From: Paenibacillus agri
GTDB lineage: Bacteria; Bacillota; Bacilli; Paenibacillales; Paenibacillaceae
Length of the DNA stretch: 64,000 bases
Reading direction: 5' to 3'
NCBI RefSeq assembly: GCF_013359945.1
Contig: NZ_JABWCS010000220.1
Span: forward strand, 267,414-331,413
Position 1 is the first letter of the stretch. Each line of letters begins with the position of its first letter. The notes below the pieces were generated by a model that made no database searches, was not told the origin of the DNA, and was given only the letters and a program-made list of their open reading frames with translations. Below, one piece after another: positions 8,601 through 16,685 of the stretch. A program made the position numbers and the translations under genes.

Positions 8601-9285
8601 TAAGGAAATTACGACGAAGGCGGGCAAGGCCATGGCCTTCATCGAGTGGGAAGATCAGATCGAGCGCTGCGAGGTCGTATTGTTCCCCGAGGTGTGGAAG
8701 CGAAGTCGCAGCCTGATCGATAAAGGCGCGCTGCTTGCCCTCCGGGCCAAGGTGCAGCAGGAAGACGAAGGCTTCAAGCTGCTCGCCGAGGAGGTCGCGC
8801 CGCTCTCGGGTGATGCGCTGCGCGGTCTGCTGCAGCGCCGCAATGCTGCCGCGGCCCGCACGCAGGGCGGGGGCCGCTCCGCAGCTGCGGGGCGGACGGC
8901 AGGTTCCGCGCCGTCCCGCGGCCCTGCGGCCGCAAGTGCCGTCGGCGCCGCCGGTGGACCGGCCGGAGCGCCTCCAGCCCCCCCGCCGTCGGCGCCTGCG
9001 CCAGCGCCGGGGGGGCCTGTGGCCTCCGGACAGAGCCGTCCGCCGGCCACAGAGAACGGTCAGCGCGTGTTCATCAAGATCACGCCGCATACCGAGGAGT
9101 CAGGCTTGCTGCCGCGCCTGAACGGGCTGCTTCAGGCCCATCCGGGGCCTGTGGCAACCGTGCTGTTCTACGAGCGCTCGCAGAAGCTGCTCGCGCTCAG
9201 TGACAGCTACCGGATCGATCCCTCTCCGGCCCTGCTCACAGCCATTGAAAGCATGCTGGGTGCAGGTACAGTGAGAATAAAATAA
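5617..9285 (+). CDS. dnaE: DNA polymerase III alpha subunit DnaE
   Basis: 1222 residues. The start at 5617 (MSSFVHLHVHSEYS) matches the family and has GGAAGGAAG upstream. Order: PHP domain (about 3-210), polymerase palm with the catalytic aspartates in PDIDIDFSDE (Asp405, 407, 409), fingers, helix-hairpin-helix region, OB fold (about 970-1065), then an unusual ~75-residue Ala/Pro/Gly/Arg linker (about 1070-1146, DNA about 8830-9055, strongly GC-rich) before a C-terminal domain that resumes at NGQRVFIKITPH. In Firmicutes DnaE extends RNA primers during lagging-strand synthesis alongside PolC. It is divergent from ytrH. Confidence 0.97.
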   Translation: MSSFVHLHVHSEYSLLDGAARITDLVRRASEYGMTSLALTDHGVMYGAIPFYKACLAKGIKPIIGCEAYLTAGSRRERGSRKDQPIYHLILLVKNEIGYRNLMKLVSIGHLEGHHYKPRIDMDALAAHAEGIICLSACLGGEVPQHLLHGRDEEARRAALRYKEIFGEDFYLELQDHGIAEQKRVNPKLIALAAECDIPLVATNDAHYLTKADAEVQDVLICIGTGKTVDDEERLKIGSNQLYLKSGEEMAALFPHVPQAIANTAVIADKCNLELVFGNHILPAYSPLPEGMDTASYLQQLCGKGLEERYGDTPLWESPEQRKQAEERLAYELGVIGNMGFSDYFLIVWDFIAYCHQKGIATGPGRGSSAGSLTAYVLRITDVDPLKYNLLFERFLNPERITMPDIDIDFSDERRDEVISYVVDKYGSEHVAQIITFGTMAARAAVRDVGRVLNLPYGEVDKAAKLIPGQLGISIARALETSPDLKAMYETNLRTRELLDMAMKVEGMPRHASTHAAGVVISKGPLTDAVPLQEGNESTALTQYSMEHLESVGLLKMDFLGLRTLSIIERTMNWIKEMTGSPPDFRLIPDNDPGTYEMLGAGETTGVFQLESAGVRRVLKDLRPSGFEDVISVLALYRPGPMEFIPKFIAGKHGHIEVEFPHADLAPILSDTYGIIVYQEQIMQIASLMAGFSLGEADLLRRAVSKKKRETLDKERSHFVQGSLKQGYTEEDANAVYDMIVRFADYGFPRAHAAAYGVLAFQTAYLKHHYPVQFMASMLTAVMGTHRKVAEYVLECRRMGIGVTPPDVNESGVLFTPVSGEDAGHIRFGLAAVKNVGTLAVENIMETRKERPFDSLLDFCRRVDLRVCNKRVVESLVQAGAFDRLPGHRAQLLAMLDETVDAAVKWRKERDELQIQLFDDLVETPNWEIRYPDIPRFSVGQQLELERELLGLYLSGHPLDDSAGLLEEQGIQRLMDLSEVPDESQTVTAGMVVSVKEITTKAGKAMAFIEWEDQIERCEVVLFPEVWKRSRSLIDKGALLALRAKVQQEDEGFKLLAEEVAPLSGDALRGLLQRRNAAAARTQGGGRSAAAGRTAGSAPSRGPAAASAVGAAGGPAGAPPAPPPSAPAPAPGGPVASGQSRPPATENGQRVFIKITPHTEESGLLPRLNGLLQAHPGPVATVLFYERSQKLLALSDSYRIDPSPALLTAIESMLGAGTVRIK

Positions 9286-9359
9286 GAACATTTCACTCCT
9301 TTTTCGCATACATTTAGGAAACCACATGGCATATCCTGTGCGGAAAGGGGAACATCATC

Positions 9360-9866
9360 ATGTCATATCAGGAGTTTGCAATAGATTTACTGGAGAGCCG
9401 AGGCGTAACCTTGTCGTCCATCGCCAAAATTGTATATACCTTGCAGTCTGCATACTATCCCGCCTTAACGGAGGAAGAGTGCCTTTCAAGTGTGAGAGCG
9501 GTCCTTGGCAAGCGGGAGGTACAGTATACGCTGATGACAGGAATTGCACTGGATGAGCTGGCGGAGCAGAAACAATTGCCGCAGCCGCTGCAAGCTGTGC
9601 TGGAAGCCGATGAATCGCTGTACGGGGTGGACGAGACGCTAGCGCTTGGCATTACCAGCGTGTACGGGATGATCGGTCTCACCGGATTTGGGTACCTGGA
9701 TAAAATAAAGCTTGGCATTATCGGCCAACTGAACGATGATAAAGGCAGGATTCATGTGTTCATGGATGACCTCGTGGCGGGCATTGCCGCGGCGGCCTCT
9801 GCGCGGATTGCACACCGTCACGAAGGGGCAAAAGTCTATCCTGGCCCTACTGGCAGCGACCAATAA
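9360..9866 (+). CDS. Phosphatidylglycerophosphatase A-like protein (YutG/PgpA family)
   Basis: 168 residues from an ATG with GGAAAGGGG upstream. The C-terminal half has the PgpA signature: GYLDKIKLGIIGQLND and a downstream FMDDLVAGIAAAASARI with the paired acidic residues that bind Mg2+. PgpA removes phosphate from phosphatidylglycerol phosphate. The N-terminal ~60 residues form the YutG-type helical extension. Unlike E. coli PgpA the hydrophobic segments are weak, so membrane insertion is uncertain. It sits where B. subtilis has the malic enzyme gene ytsJ. Confidence 0.75.
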   Translation: MSYQEFAIDLLESRGVTLSSIAKIVYTLQSAYYPALTEEECLSSVRAVLGKREVQYTLMTGIALDELAEQKQLPQPLQAVLEADESLYGVDETLALGITSVYGMIGLTGFGYLDKIKLGIIGQLNDDKGRIHVFMDDLVAGIAAAASARIAHRHEGAKVYPGPTGSDQ

Positions 9867-10012
9867 ACAACGGATGATTCAGAGCTTACCGGTCTGCCCT
9901 GGTCTTCCATTCCTGGCGGGTGTCCTGTTGCGGGGAAAAAGAGAACTGTGTTATCATGATTCCATTATACGGGATACGGGTGGGAATTAAGATTGGGGAG
10001 GCCTTGCAGGGC

Positions 10013-10201
10013 ATGTGGACGGTAATCTATATCGCGCCAACCGCCAGAGTGGCGGATATGATTCAGAGCAAGCTTACGGAAGAAGGATTTCTGGTGAAAT
10101 GCCGTCCGGTAAATATGTCCAAGCAGCAGTTTGAGATTCTGGTGCCTTCAGGGGAACTTGAAGAAGTGCAGGAAGTCCTTAATCTGATTTTGCATCCCTG
10201 A
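10013..10201 (+). CDS. Small DUF2007-like putative signal-transducing protein
   Basis: 62 residues starting MWTVIYIAPTARVADMIQSK, with GGGGAGG 11 nt upstream. The pattern of one strand, a helix (ARVADMIQSKLTEEG), strands (FLVKCRPV, FEILVPSG) and a last helix (ELEEVQEVLNLIL) is the small ACT-like fold of DUF2007-type proteins. The job is unknown. It lies 73 bp before accD and is probably co-transcribed with it. Some databases label relatives as glutamate decarboxylase; nothing in the sequence supports that. Confidence 0.65.
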   Translation: MWTVIYIAPTARVADMIQSKLTEEGFLVKCRPVNMSKQQFEILVPSGELEEVQEVLNLILHP

Positions 10202-10274
10202 ATGATTATTTATAAAGCAGATATGACAGCGGCAAGCTGCATAACTCAAATAAACGGCTGAAGAGGTGCGACCC

Positions 10275-11168
10275 TTGTTCAAAGATTTATTTCAGAAAAA
10301 ACGGAAGTACGCGACGATTCCTTCAGAGCGTCTGGAGCGAAGCGGCGGCCCGGTGGAAGGCGAACGCCCCAAACGGGAGATTCCTGAAGGACTGATGAGC
10401 AAGTGCAGCAAGTGCGGCACGATCCAGTACAGCAAGGAACTGGAGAAGAACCTCAAGGTCTGCCCGTCCTGCGGGTACCATATGCGACTGAACGCTTCTG
10501 AGCGTGTAGCAATTACACTTGACCCGGAAGGGTTTATTGAGTTTGACAGCGAGATGACTTCTGTTGATCCACTGGAGTTTCCAGGTTACGCTACCAAGCT
10601 GGAGCAACAACAGCTGAAGACAGGACAACCCGATGCCGTCATTACCGGGCAGGGATCCATTGAAGGCCAGCCAGTCATTGTAGCGGTGATGAATTTCGAG
10701 TTCTTCACCGGAAGTATGGGTTCGGTTGTCGGAGAGAAAATTACCCGCGCTATTGAAGAGGCGACGGAGAGAAGACTACCGCTCTTGATCTTCTCGACCT
10801 CTGGCGGTGCGCGGATGCAGGAGAGCATTCTCAGTCTGATGCAGATGGCGAAGACCAGTGCTGCACTGGCTCGCTTTAGCGAAGTCGGAGGGCTGTACAT
10901 TTCCATTATCACCGACCCGACAACCGGCGGTGTATCCGCAAGTTTTGCCAGCCTTGGCGATATTATTATAGCGGAGCCGGGAGCTGTCTTCGGCTTTGCC
11001 GGACGGATTGTAATTGAGCAGACGATCCGCCAGAAGCTGCCGGATGATTTCCAGACGGCAGAGTTTAACCTGCAGCACGGCCAGCTGGATCTGGTGGTAC
11101 ACCGCAAGGAAATGCGTGCCACACTCTCCAAGCTGCTGGAGCTGCATAATGTGAAAGGGGGAGTTTAG
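10275..11168 (+). CDS. accD: Acetyl-CoA carboxylase carboxyltransferase subunit beta
   Basis: 297 residues. The TTG at 10275 gives MFKDLFQKKRKYATIP, matching the family start, with GAAGAGGTG 7 nt upstream; an in-frame GTG at 10266 would overlap that site. An N-terminal zinc ribbon (CSKCG ... CPSCG) is followed by the crotonase-fold carboxyltransferase with GSMGSVVGEKI and the oxyanion region TSGGARMQES. With AccA it moves CO2 from biotin to acetyl-CoA, the first step of fatty acid synthesis. It is immediately followed by accA. Confidence 0.96.
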   Translation: MFKDLFQKKRKYATIPSERLERSGGPVEGERPKREIPEGLMSKCSKCGTIQYSKELEKNLKVCPSCGYHMRLNASERVAITLDPEGFIEFDSEMTSVDPLEFPGYATKLEQQQLKTGQPDAVITGQGSIEGQPVIVAVMNFEFFTGSMGSVVGEKITRAIEEATERRLPLLIFSTSGGARMQESILSLMQMAKTSAALARFSEVGGLYISIITDPTTGGVSASFASLGDIIIAEPGAVFGFAGRIVIEQTIRQKLPDDFQTAEFNLQHGQLDLVVHRKEMRATLSKLLELHNVKGGV

Positions 11169-12170
11169 GTGGCAGGAGAGTTGCCTTTTGAATTGCCCCT
11201 GGTTGAAATGCGTAAAAAAATCGCTGAGTTGAAGCAATTTGGTGAAGAGAAGGGTATCGATTTCAGCGATGAGGTTGCACGTCTGGAAGATCGTTACCGG
11301 GTGCTGGAGAACGAGGTGTACTCCAATATTTCTCCATCCCAAAAAATGCACCTGGCCCGGCATCAAGGCCGGCCGACTTCGCTGGATCTGATCAATCTGA
11401 TCTTTACTGATTTCATCGAGCTGCACGGTGACCGGATGTTCGGTGATGATCTGGCTGTCGTAGGCGGGATCGCCAAGCTGAATGGCCTGCCAGTGACCGT
11501 AGTGGGGCAGCAGCGGGGGAAGGACACGAAGGATAATATCCAGCGCTTCTTCGGCAGTGCCCACCCGGAGGGCTTCCGCAAGGCGCTGCGGCTGATGAAG
11601 CAGGCGGATAAGTTCAAGCGTCCAATCATCACATTTGTGGATACCAAAGGCGCCTATCCCGGCAATACCGCTGAGGAAAGAGGTCAGTCCGAAGCGATTG
11701 CCCGCAATTTGCTGGAGATGTCCCAACTTAGTGTTCCTGTAATCTGTGTGGTGATTGGTGAAGGCGGCAGCGGAGGTGCACTCGCGCTGGCTGTCGGGAA
11801 TCGCGTACTGATGCTGGAGCATGCCATCTATTCAGCGATTTCCCCGAATGGTGCGGCGTCCATCCTGTGGAAAGATGCCTCCAAGGCAGATGTGGCAGCT
11901 GAAGCGATGAAGATTACAGCGGACGATTTGCTCGCCATGGAGGTTATCGAGGAGATCGTGCCGGAGCCGAAAGGCGGCGCACATCGTGATTACGAGGCGA
12001 CGGCAGTAGCGATCAAGGATGCGCTGTGGCGTCATTTGCAGGAGCTGTCGGATCTGGATTGCGGCGAACTGAAAGAGGATCGTTATCTTAAGTTCCGCAA
12101 AATCGGCGAGTTTTCCGAAGCCCAGCAGGAGCAATTGGTACTGGAAGAAGAAGTGCTTAGCAAGGAGTAA
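11169..12170 (+). CDS. accA: Acetyl-CoA carboxylase carboxyltransferase subunit alpha
   Basis: 333 residues. The GTG start directly abuts the accD stop codon, with GAAAGGGGGAG inside the accD end, so the pair is translationally coupled. Visible family marks: a helical N-terminus, HGDRMFGDD, then GQQRGKDTKDNIQRFFG and the GEGGSGGALAL oxyanion loop followed by ISPNGAASILW. It forms the alpha2beta2 carboxyltransferase with AccD. In B. subtilis pfkA follows; here pyk comes next. Confidence 0.96.
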   Translation: MAGELPFELPLVEMRKKIAELKQFGEEKGIDFSDEVARLEDRYRVLENEVYSNISPSQKMHLARHQGRPTSLDLINLIFTDFIELHGDRMFGDDLAVVGGIAKLNGLPVTVVGQQRGKDTKDNIQRFFGSAHPEGFRKALRLMKQADKFKRPIITFVDTKGAYPGNTAEERGQSEAIARNLLEMSQLSVPVICVVIGEGGSGGALALAVGNRVLMLEHAIYSAISPNGAASILWKDASKADVAAEAMKITADDLLAMEVIEEIVPEPKGGAHRDYEATAVAIKDALWRHLQELSDLDCGELKEDRYLKFRKIGEFSEAQQEQLVLEEEVLSKE

Positions 12171-12260
12171 TACCCTGCTTTTTATTTGCACTTTCTGACA
12201 TATTATAATTTTGGAGCGCCACGTTGCTGGAAGTTTCCATTAACCATTTTATACCATTGA

Positions 12261-12296
12261 AATAATCCTGGTGTCATGCCGGGATTATTTTTATTT
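12261..12296 (+). terminator. Terminator after accDA
   Basis: AATAATCCTGG pairs with CCGGGATTATT around a 6-nt loop, then TTTTATTTT. The remaining bases up to the pyk start (12300-12500) hold only its ribosome binding site; I see no clear promoter or pfkA remnant. Confidence 0.75.
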
Positions 12297-12500
12297 TGAG
12301 GGCATTTTCTGAAAATTCGACGTGAAATTACAGCAAAAAGACGCTGGAACATTGATTTTGTGTCTGAGTTGCAGTAATATTCATAAGGGCGAAGTAAAAG
12401 GTACATGTGATAAAGTTCCTATTCAAACCACAAGCCTTATAGTAGATTCTGTAGTTGGAAAAAGTGAGACAGAGAGAACGAAAAAACGGAGGATAACCTA

Positions 12501-13922
12501 ATGCGGAAAAGTAAAATTGTATGTACGATCGGTCCTGCTAGTGAATCGTTGGAGAATATCAAAAAATTGATTTTGGCTGGTATGAATGTAGCCCGTCTGA
12601 ACTTCTCCCACGGCGATTTCGAAGAGCACGGAAACCGGATTAAAACCATCCGTCAGGCATCTGCGGAACTGAACAAGACGGTTGCAATCCTGCTCGATAC
12701 CAAAGGACCGGAGATTCGCACAGGCAAGCTGGAAGTAGAACCAATTGAACTGGTACAAGACGAGTATCTGACACTGACTACGGAAGAAATTTTGGGTAAC
12801 CAAAACCGTATCTCTATCACATACAGCGAACTTCCTAACGATGTTCAAGTGGGTTCCACAATTCTGATCGACGACGGCCTGATCGGCTTGACTGTTGTCG
12901 ACATTCAAGGCACAGAAATCAAGACCCGTATTGTCAACGGCGGAACGATTAAGAGCAAGAAAGGTGTTAACGTGCCTGGAGTTGCTATCTCGTTGCCTGG
13001 TATTACGGAAAAAGACACCAACGATATCATTTTTGGGATCGAGCAGGACATTGATTTTATCGCCGCTTCCTTCGTTCGCAAAGCTAGCGACGTTCTGGAA
13101 ATCCGCGAGTTGCTTGAGAAGCACAACGCTTCCCACATTCAAATCATTTCCAAAATCGAAAACCAACAAGGTGTTGACAACCTTGATGAAATTTTGGCAG
13201 TTTCCGACGGCCTGATGGTTGCCCGTGGTGACCTTGGTGTGGAAATCCCTGCTGAAGATGTGCCATTGGCTCAAAAGCTGATGATCAAAAAATGCAACGT
13301 GGCTGGCAAACCAGTTATCACAGCTACTCAAATGCTGGATTCCATGCAACGTAACCCGCGTCCTACCCGCGCTGAAGCAAGTGACGTAGCGAACGCAATC
13401 TTCGACGGAACGGATGCAATCATGCTCTCCGGCGAAACTGCTGCAGGGAAATATCCAGTTGAATCTGTACTGACTATGTCCCGTATTGCTGAGAAAGCGG
13501 AATCCGCTCTGGATTACCGTGAAATCTTCAATAAACAGCAATTTGCACAAGAAACAACTGTAACTGAAGCGATCAGCCAATCCGTTGCGATCTCCGCACT
13601 GGACTTGAACGCTAAGGCAATCATTTCTTCCACGGTAACTGGTCATACTGCACGTGTAGTTTCCAAATACCGTCCAAAAGCACCTATCATTGCCGTGACA
13701 ACACAAGAGAGAACTATGCGTCAATTGTCTCTGGTATGGGGCGTAACACCGGTTTACGGACAAGTAGCAACCTCTACGGACGAGCTGCTTGAAACGGCAC
13801 TTAAAGGTGGTAAAGATTCCGGTCTGGTACAAGGCGGCGATCTCGTCGTGATTACTGCAGGTATTCCACTGGGCCGTTCCGGTTCCACAAACCTGGTTAA
13901 AGTGAGCCAAATTCCTAACTAA
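12501..13922 (+). CDS. pyk: Pyruvate kinase
   Basis: 473 residues with ACGGAGG before the ATG. The barrel motifs are intact: CTIGPASES, NFSHGDFEEH, the lysine in IISKIENQQG, and MVARGDLGVEIP for metal and phosphate binding. The enzyme turns phosphoenolpyruvate and ADP into pyruvate and ATP. It stops at the end of the C domain and lacks the extra PEP-utiliser-like domain found in the 585-residue B. subtilis enzyme. Codon use (AAC, CGT, GTT, CAA) differs from neighbours in the way expected of a very highly expressed gene. Confidence 0.97.
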   Translation: MRKSKIVCTIGPASESLENIKKLILAGMNVARLNFSHGDFEEHGNRIKTIRQASAELNKTVAILLDTKGPEIRTGKLEVEPIELVQDEYLTLTTEEILGNQNRISITYSELPNDVQVGSTILIDDGLIGLTVVDIQGTEIKTRIVNGGTIKSKKGVNVPGVAISLPGITEKDTNDIIFGIEQDIDFIAASFVRKASDVLEIRELLEKHNASHIQIISKIENQQGVDNLDEILAVSDGLMVARGDLGVEIPAEDVPLAQKLMIKKCNVAGKPVITATQMLDSMQRNPRPTRAEASDVANAIFDGTDAIMLSGETAAGKYPVESVLTMSRIAEKAESALDYREIFNKQQFAQETTVTEAISQSVAISALDLNAKAIISSTVTGHTARVVSKYRPKAPIIAVTTQERTMRQLSLVWGVTPVYGQVATSTDELLETALKGGKDSGLVQGGDLVVITAGIPLGRSGSTNLVKVSQIPN

Positions 13923-13966
13923 TAAGGCTGTATGGGGCTTGCCCCTACCGCAGGTTGATCCATGTC

Positions 13967-14001
13967 AAAAAGCAATGGTGCATGCACCATTGCTTTTTTT
14001 T
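13967..14001 (+). terminator. Strong terminator after pyk
   Basis: A perfect 13-bp palindromic stem, AAGCAATGGTGCA against its complement, flanked by AAAA and TTTTTTTT, so it may also stop the leftward peptidase gene. Confidence 0.9.
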
Positions 14002-14064
14002 CAAAGTATAGCCCCATATGCATGGGGTTATTTTCACGTCCGGATTGCTATGATTTGTGGTATC

Positions 14065-14829
14065 CTAGTGGGGCCGATGTCTAGGAATGGAGCGAGATCG
14101 AACGGAGCTACCCATACAGGGGGACGGTCTTTTGTGCCGGTAGATTCTTCTGACGGTAAAAGCATCGCCACAGGCGCTGGGACAAGAAGGTATAGCAATC
14201 GTGATCTTGTTCTGGAGCATAATTCCGCCCTGTGCCGGTGTGAGCTTCACTCGTTTGCCGTTGATCCGGCACCGATTGAAGGGAACTTGGCTTACACGGG
14301 CGAGCGCCGTAATTCGTCCGCTAACCTTTGGGGCTTCCAAAATCCATTCGGCGGAGCTTTGCGGTCCGGTGTAGCACTGGTGAGTTCGAAAGATCCATTT
14401 CCGGGTCAGATTACGGAGCGTGATGCACCATTTAGTACGGCTGATCTTGATGATGCTGGCCTGCATGGAATCACCGGGTGATACCGGTAGTGGAATAATA
14501 GTCTCAAATGCCGGTAGGATTTCCCACCAGGCATAATAATGCGCTTTTCCGTTCTCGAAGGTATGACCTGTCCCCGTCTGAATCAGGTTGCTGTTCCCGA
14601 AGCCGTCAATGCCAATCCAGGCAGACGAATAGGCTGCACGGGCGGAGGGCTTGACGAAGGGAACATGCCATTCGCCGGAAATTCGATGATAGGCTCCTTT
14701 TTTACCCCTGATCGCATATCCGCTCCAGTTACTGGAGGACCAGCCGAACCCTTTGTTGCGAGCCTGTGATATATATTTTTTATCTTTAATACAGGGCTGA
14801 TGGCGCTTGACAGAAATGCTATGATTCAT
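14065..14829 (-). CDS. G1-family (eqolisin-like) glutamic peptidase
   Basis: 254 residues from an ATG with GGTGG 6 nt upstream. Family marks: NWSGYAI near residue 35, the AWIGIDGFGNSNLIQTGTG segment that carries the catalytic Gln, and SSAEWILEAP with the catalytic Glu. G1 peptidases use a Gln/Glu pair and work at acid pH; they are best known from fungi, and bacterial members are rarer. No signal peptide is visible, which is odd for a family whose fungal members are secreted, so the cell location is open. It is convergent with pyk. Confidence 0.8.
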   Translation of the reverse strand: MNHSISVKRHQPCIKDKKYISQARNKGFGWSSSNWSGYAIRGKKGAYHRISGEWHVPFVKPSARAAYSSAWIGIDGFGNSNLIQTGTGHTFENGKAHYYAWWEILPAFETIIPLPVSPGDSMQASIIKISRTKWCITLRNLTRKWIFRTHQCYTGPQSSAEWILEAPKVSGRITALARVSQVPFNRCRINGKRVKLTPAQGGIMLQNKITIAIPSCPSACGDAFTVRRIYRHKRPSPCMGSSVRSRSIPRHRPH

Positions 14830-14930
14830 AGATTCACCACCTTCATTGGTTCTGTTGTATCTAATGCACCAAAGAAATACGAGGCATGGGTGTTCCGTTA
14901 AAAATAGGATGGAGAGGACTTTTGGCATAC

Positions 14931-16106
14931 ATGGAAAAACTTCTGAAGCTGCGCAGCTTCTATCTCTTTCTGGGGCTGGCTGGCGGCTCATTCGGCTCGT
15001 ATCTCACGCTGCTGCTCGTCCACAACGGGCTTGACAGCAGCCAGATTGGCATGCTGATGGCCACTGGCACCTTGATCGCTATTGTGATCCAGCCGATGTG
15101 GGGCATTATTTCCGACCGGTATAACCAGACACGGCTTGTGCTTATCCTAAGTGTAGCTGTACCGGCTGTGTTGGCTGTTTTTTATCAGTCCGAATACTTC
15201 TTCGTACTGCTCCTGGTATATACCATTGCCACGATATTCTCCTCCACACAGGCCCCTATCGCCGATTCTTACGCCATTGCGGCAGCGAATAGGGTGGGAT
15301 CAAGCTATGGCAGCATTCGCCTCATGTTGAGTATAGGAGCAGCTGTAGGCGGGTATCTGGGTGGCAGATACATCACTGCGTTCTCTGTGTCGACGATTTG
15401 GCTGCCGTTTATGCTGTTCAATCTGGTTGCGGTCCTGATTGCCTTGACGTTGCCTAAGCAAGCTGATGAAAATCATATGATGAGCCAGTCCTTCTCCCAA
15501 GGAGTGCGCAAGTTGCTCGGCAACCGGGTGTTTCTAGCCTTTCTTGGCGGCAGTTTTCTTGTCAATCAGACGATGGCTGCGTTCGGAACCTATTTCGTGC
15601 TTGCTTTCAAAACAGTCGGCGGCTCCACCAGCTCTGCCGGTATTGCTTTGTTTATTGCCTCTGTCACTAATGTGCCATCCATGCTGTACGCCTCCAAGGT
15701 GATCCGCAGATTGGGCCGGGAACGCACACTGCTGATCGGGGCGCTAATATATGTGCTGCGCTGGGGCATTCAAGTGGCATTTCCGTATCCGTCAGTTATG
15801 ATCGGGGTACAGGTGCTGCATGGGTTGTCGTTTGGTCTGTTCTATATTTCAGCGGTGGAATATGTATCACAGATTACTTCGGCAGACATGCAGGCTACAG
15901 GGCAAAGTGTGTTCAGTATGGTTTTCTCCGGATTTGCCGGGATCGTCGGCAACCTGCTGAACGGATTTCTGTTGAATCAGGGTGGGGTTATGGCGATGAA
16001 TGTAGCGTGCATGGTAAGCTCAGCGGCAGGCGCAGTTTTGCTTATTTATGTATCAAGGAGTGCGCGGCGGAAAATCAATATACCCGCAAAAGGGCTTAGT
16101 GCCTGA
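14931..16106 (+). CDS. MFS transporter, LacY/NupG-like (MFS_1_like) type
   Basis: 391 residues from the ATG at 14931 (GGAGAGG 11 nt upstream; an in-frame start at 14886 lacks a site). Twelve hydrophobic helices. Loop 2-3 has GIISDRYNQTR, the MFS motif A in shortened form. It resembles PPP-family and sugar-H+ symporter-like carriers, but the substrate cannot be told. It lies back to back with the peptidase gene; the spacing allows a shared regulatory region of about 100 bp. Confidence 0.75.
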   Translation: MEKLLKLRSFYLFLGLAGGSFGSYLTLLLVHNGLDSSQIGMLMATGTLIAIVIQPMWGIISDRYNQTRLVLILSVAVPAVLAVFYQSEYFFVLLLVYTIATIFSSTQAPIADSYAIAAANRVGSSYGSIRLMLSIGAAVGGYLGGRYITAFSVSTIWLPFMLFNLVAVLIALTLPKQADENHMMSQSFSQGVRKLLGNRVFLAFLGGSFLVNQTMAAFGTYFVLAFKTVGGSTSSAGIALFIASVTNVPSMLYASKVIRRLGRERTLLIGALIYVLRWGIQVAFPYPSVMIGVQVLHGLSFGLFYISAVEYVSQITSADMQATGQSVFSMVFSGFAGIVGNLLNGFLLNQGGVMAMNVACMVSSAAGAVLLIYVSRSARRKINIPAKGLSA

Positions 16107-16148
16107 CGTCAGCGTATTTTTATTAAATAGAGAGAGGAGCATTTCCTT

Positions 16149-16685
16149 ATGGCTTCACGTGATCTGGGAACATCCAGCCCTTGGTACGGAACAGTTTTCC
16201 GTGTCCGTTATCAGGAAACTGATCAAATGCGCGTGGTCTACCATGCCAATTACTTGAACTGGTTCGAGACCGGCCGTACGGAGATGTTTCGCCAGCTTGG
16301 CTTTACGTACCGGGATCTTGAAGATAGAGGGGTACTTCTTCCTGTCACCTCTGCAGATTTGCAATTTAAAAGTCCGGCGCGCTATGATGATCTTATTCTC
16401 GTGTGCGCACGCCTGACGACCTTTTCACAGCTGAGAGTCGTTTACGAATATGAAATTCGGCGGCTGCCTAAGGAAGGGAGTAATTCTGTCGGTGATCCTG
16501 ACTTTTATGTAGGGATGAAGGCGCCGCTTTATGCGGGTAATCACCCCGGTGAACTGCTGGTTACAGGCTCTACAAGCCATGTCTGGCTGAACCGGGAATG
16601 GAAGCCTACAAGGCTGGACAGAGCCCTTCCGGAGCTGTTTCACGCGATTACAGGGACGCTGCGGGAAAAGGGGGGATCAGTATGA
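16149..16685 (+). CDS. Acyl-CoA thioesterase, YbgC/FcbC hotdog family
   Basis: 178 residues with AGAGAGGAGC before the ATG. The active-site helix region VRYQETDQMRVVYHANYLNWFETGR is clear; the Asp is the catalytic residue of the 4-hydroxybenzoyl-CoA thioesterase-like group. Family members are usually 130-145 residues; here an extra ~30-residue loop (about 112-142, PKEGSNSVGDPDFYVGMKAP) interrupts the C-terminal beta sheet. The substrate is unknown. Its stop codon overlaps the fxsA start. Confidence 0.85.
   Translation: MASRDLGTSSPWYGTVFRVRYQETDQMRVVYHANYLNWFETGRTEMFRQLGFTYRDLEDRGVLLPVTSADLQFKSPARYDDLILVCARLTTFSQLRVVYEYEIRRLPKEGSNSVGDPDFYVGMKAPLYAGNHPGELLVTGSTSHVWLNREWKPTRLDRALPELFHAITGTLREKGGSV

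Noticed and set aside
12498..13910. 470-codon open frame antisense to pyk
   Set aside because: It mirrors pyk exactly, has no ribosome binding site or family resemblance, and arises from the strong codon bias of pyk.
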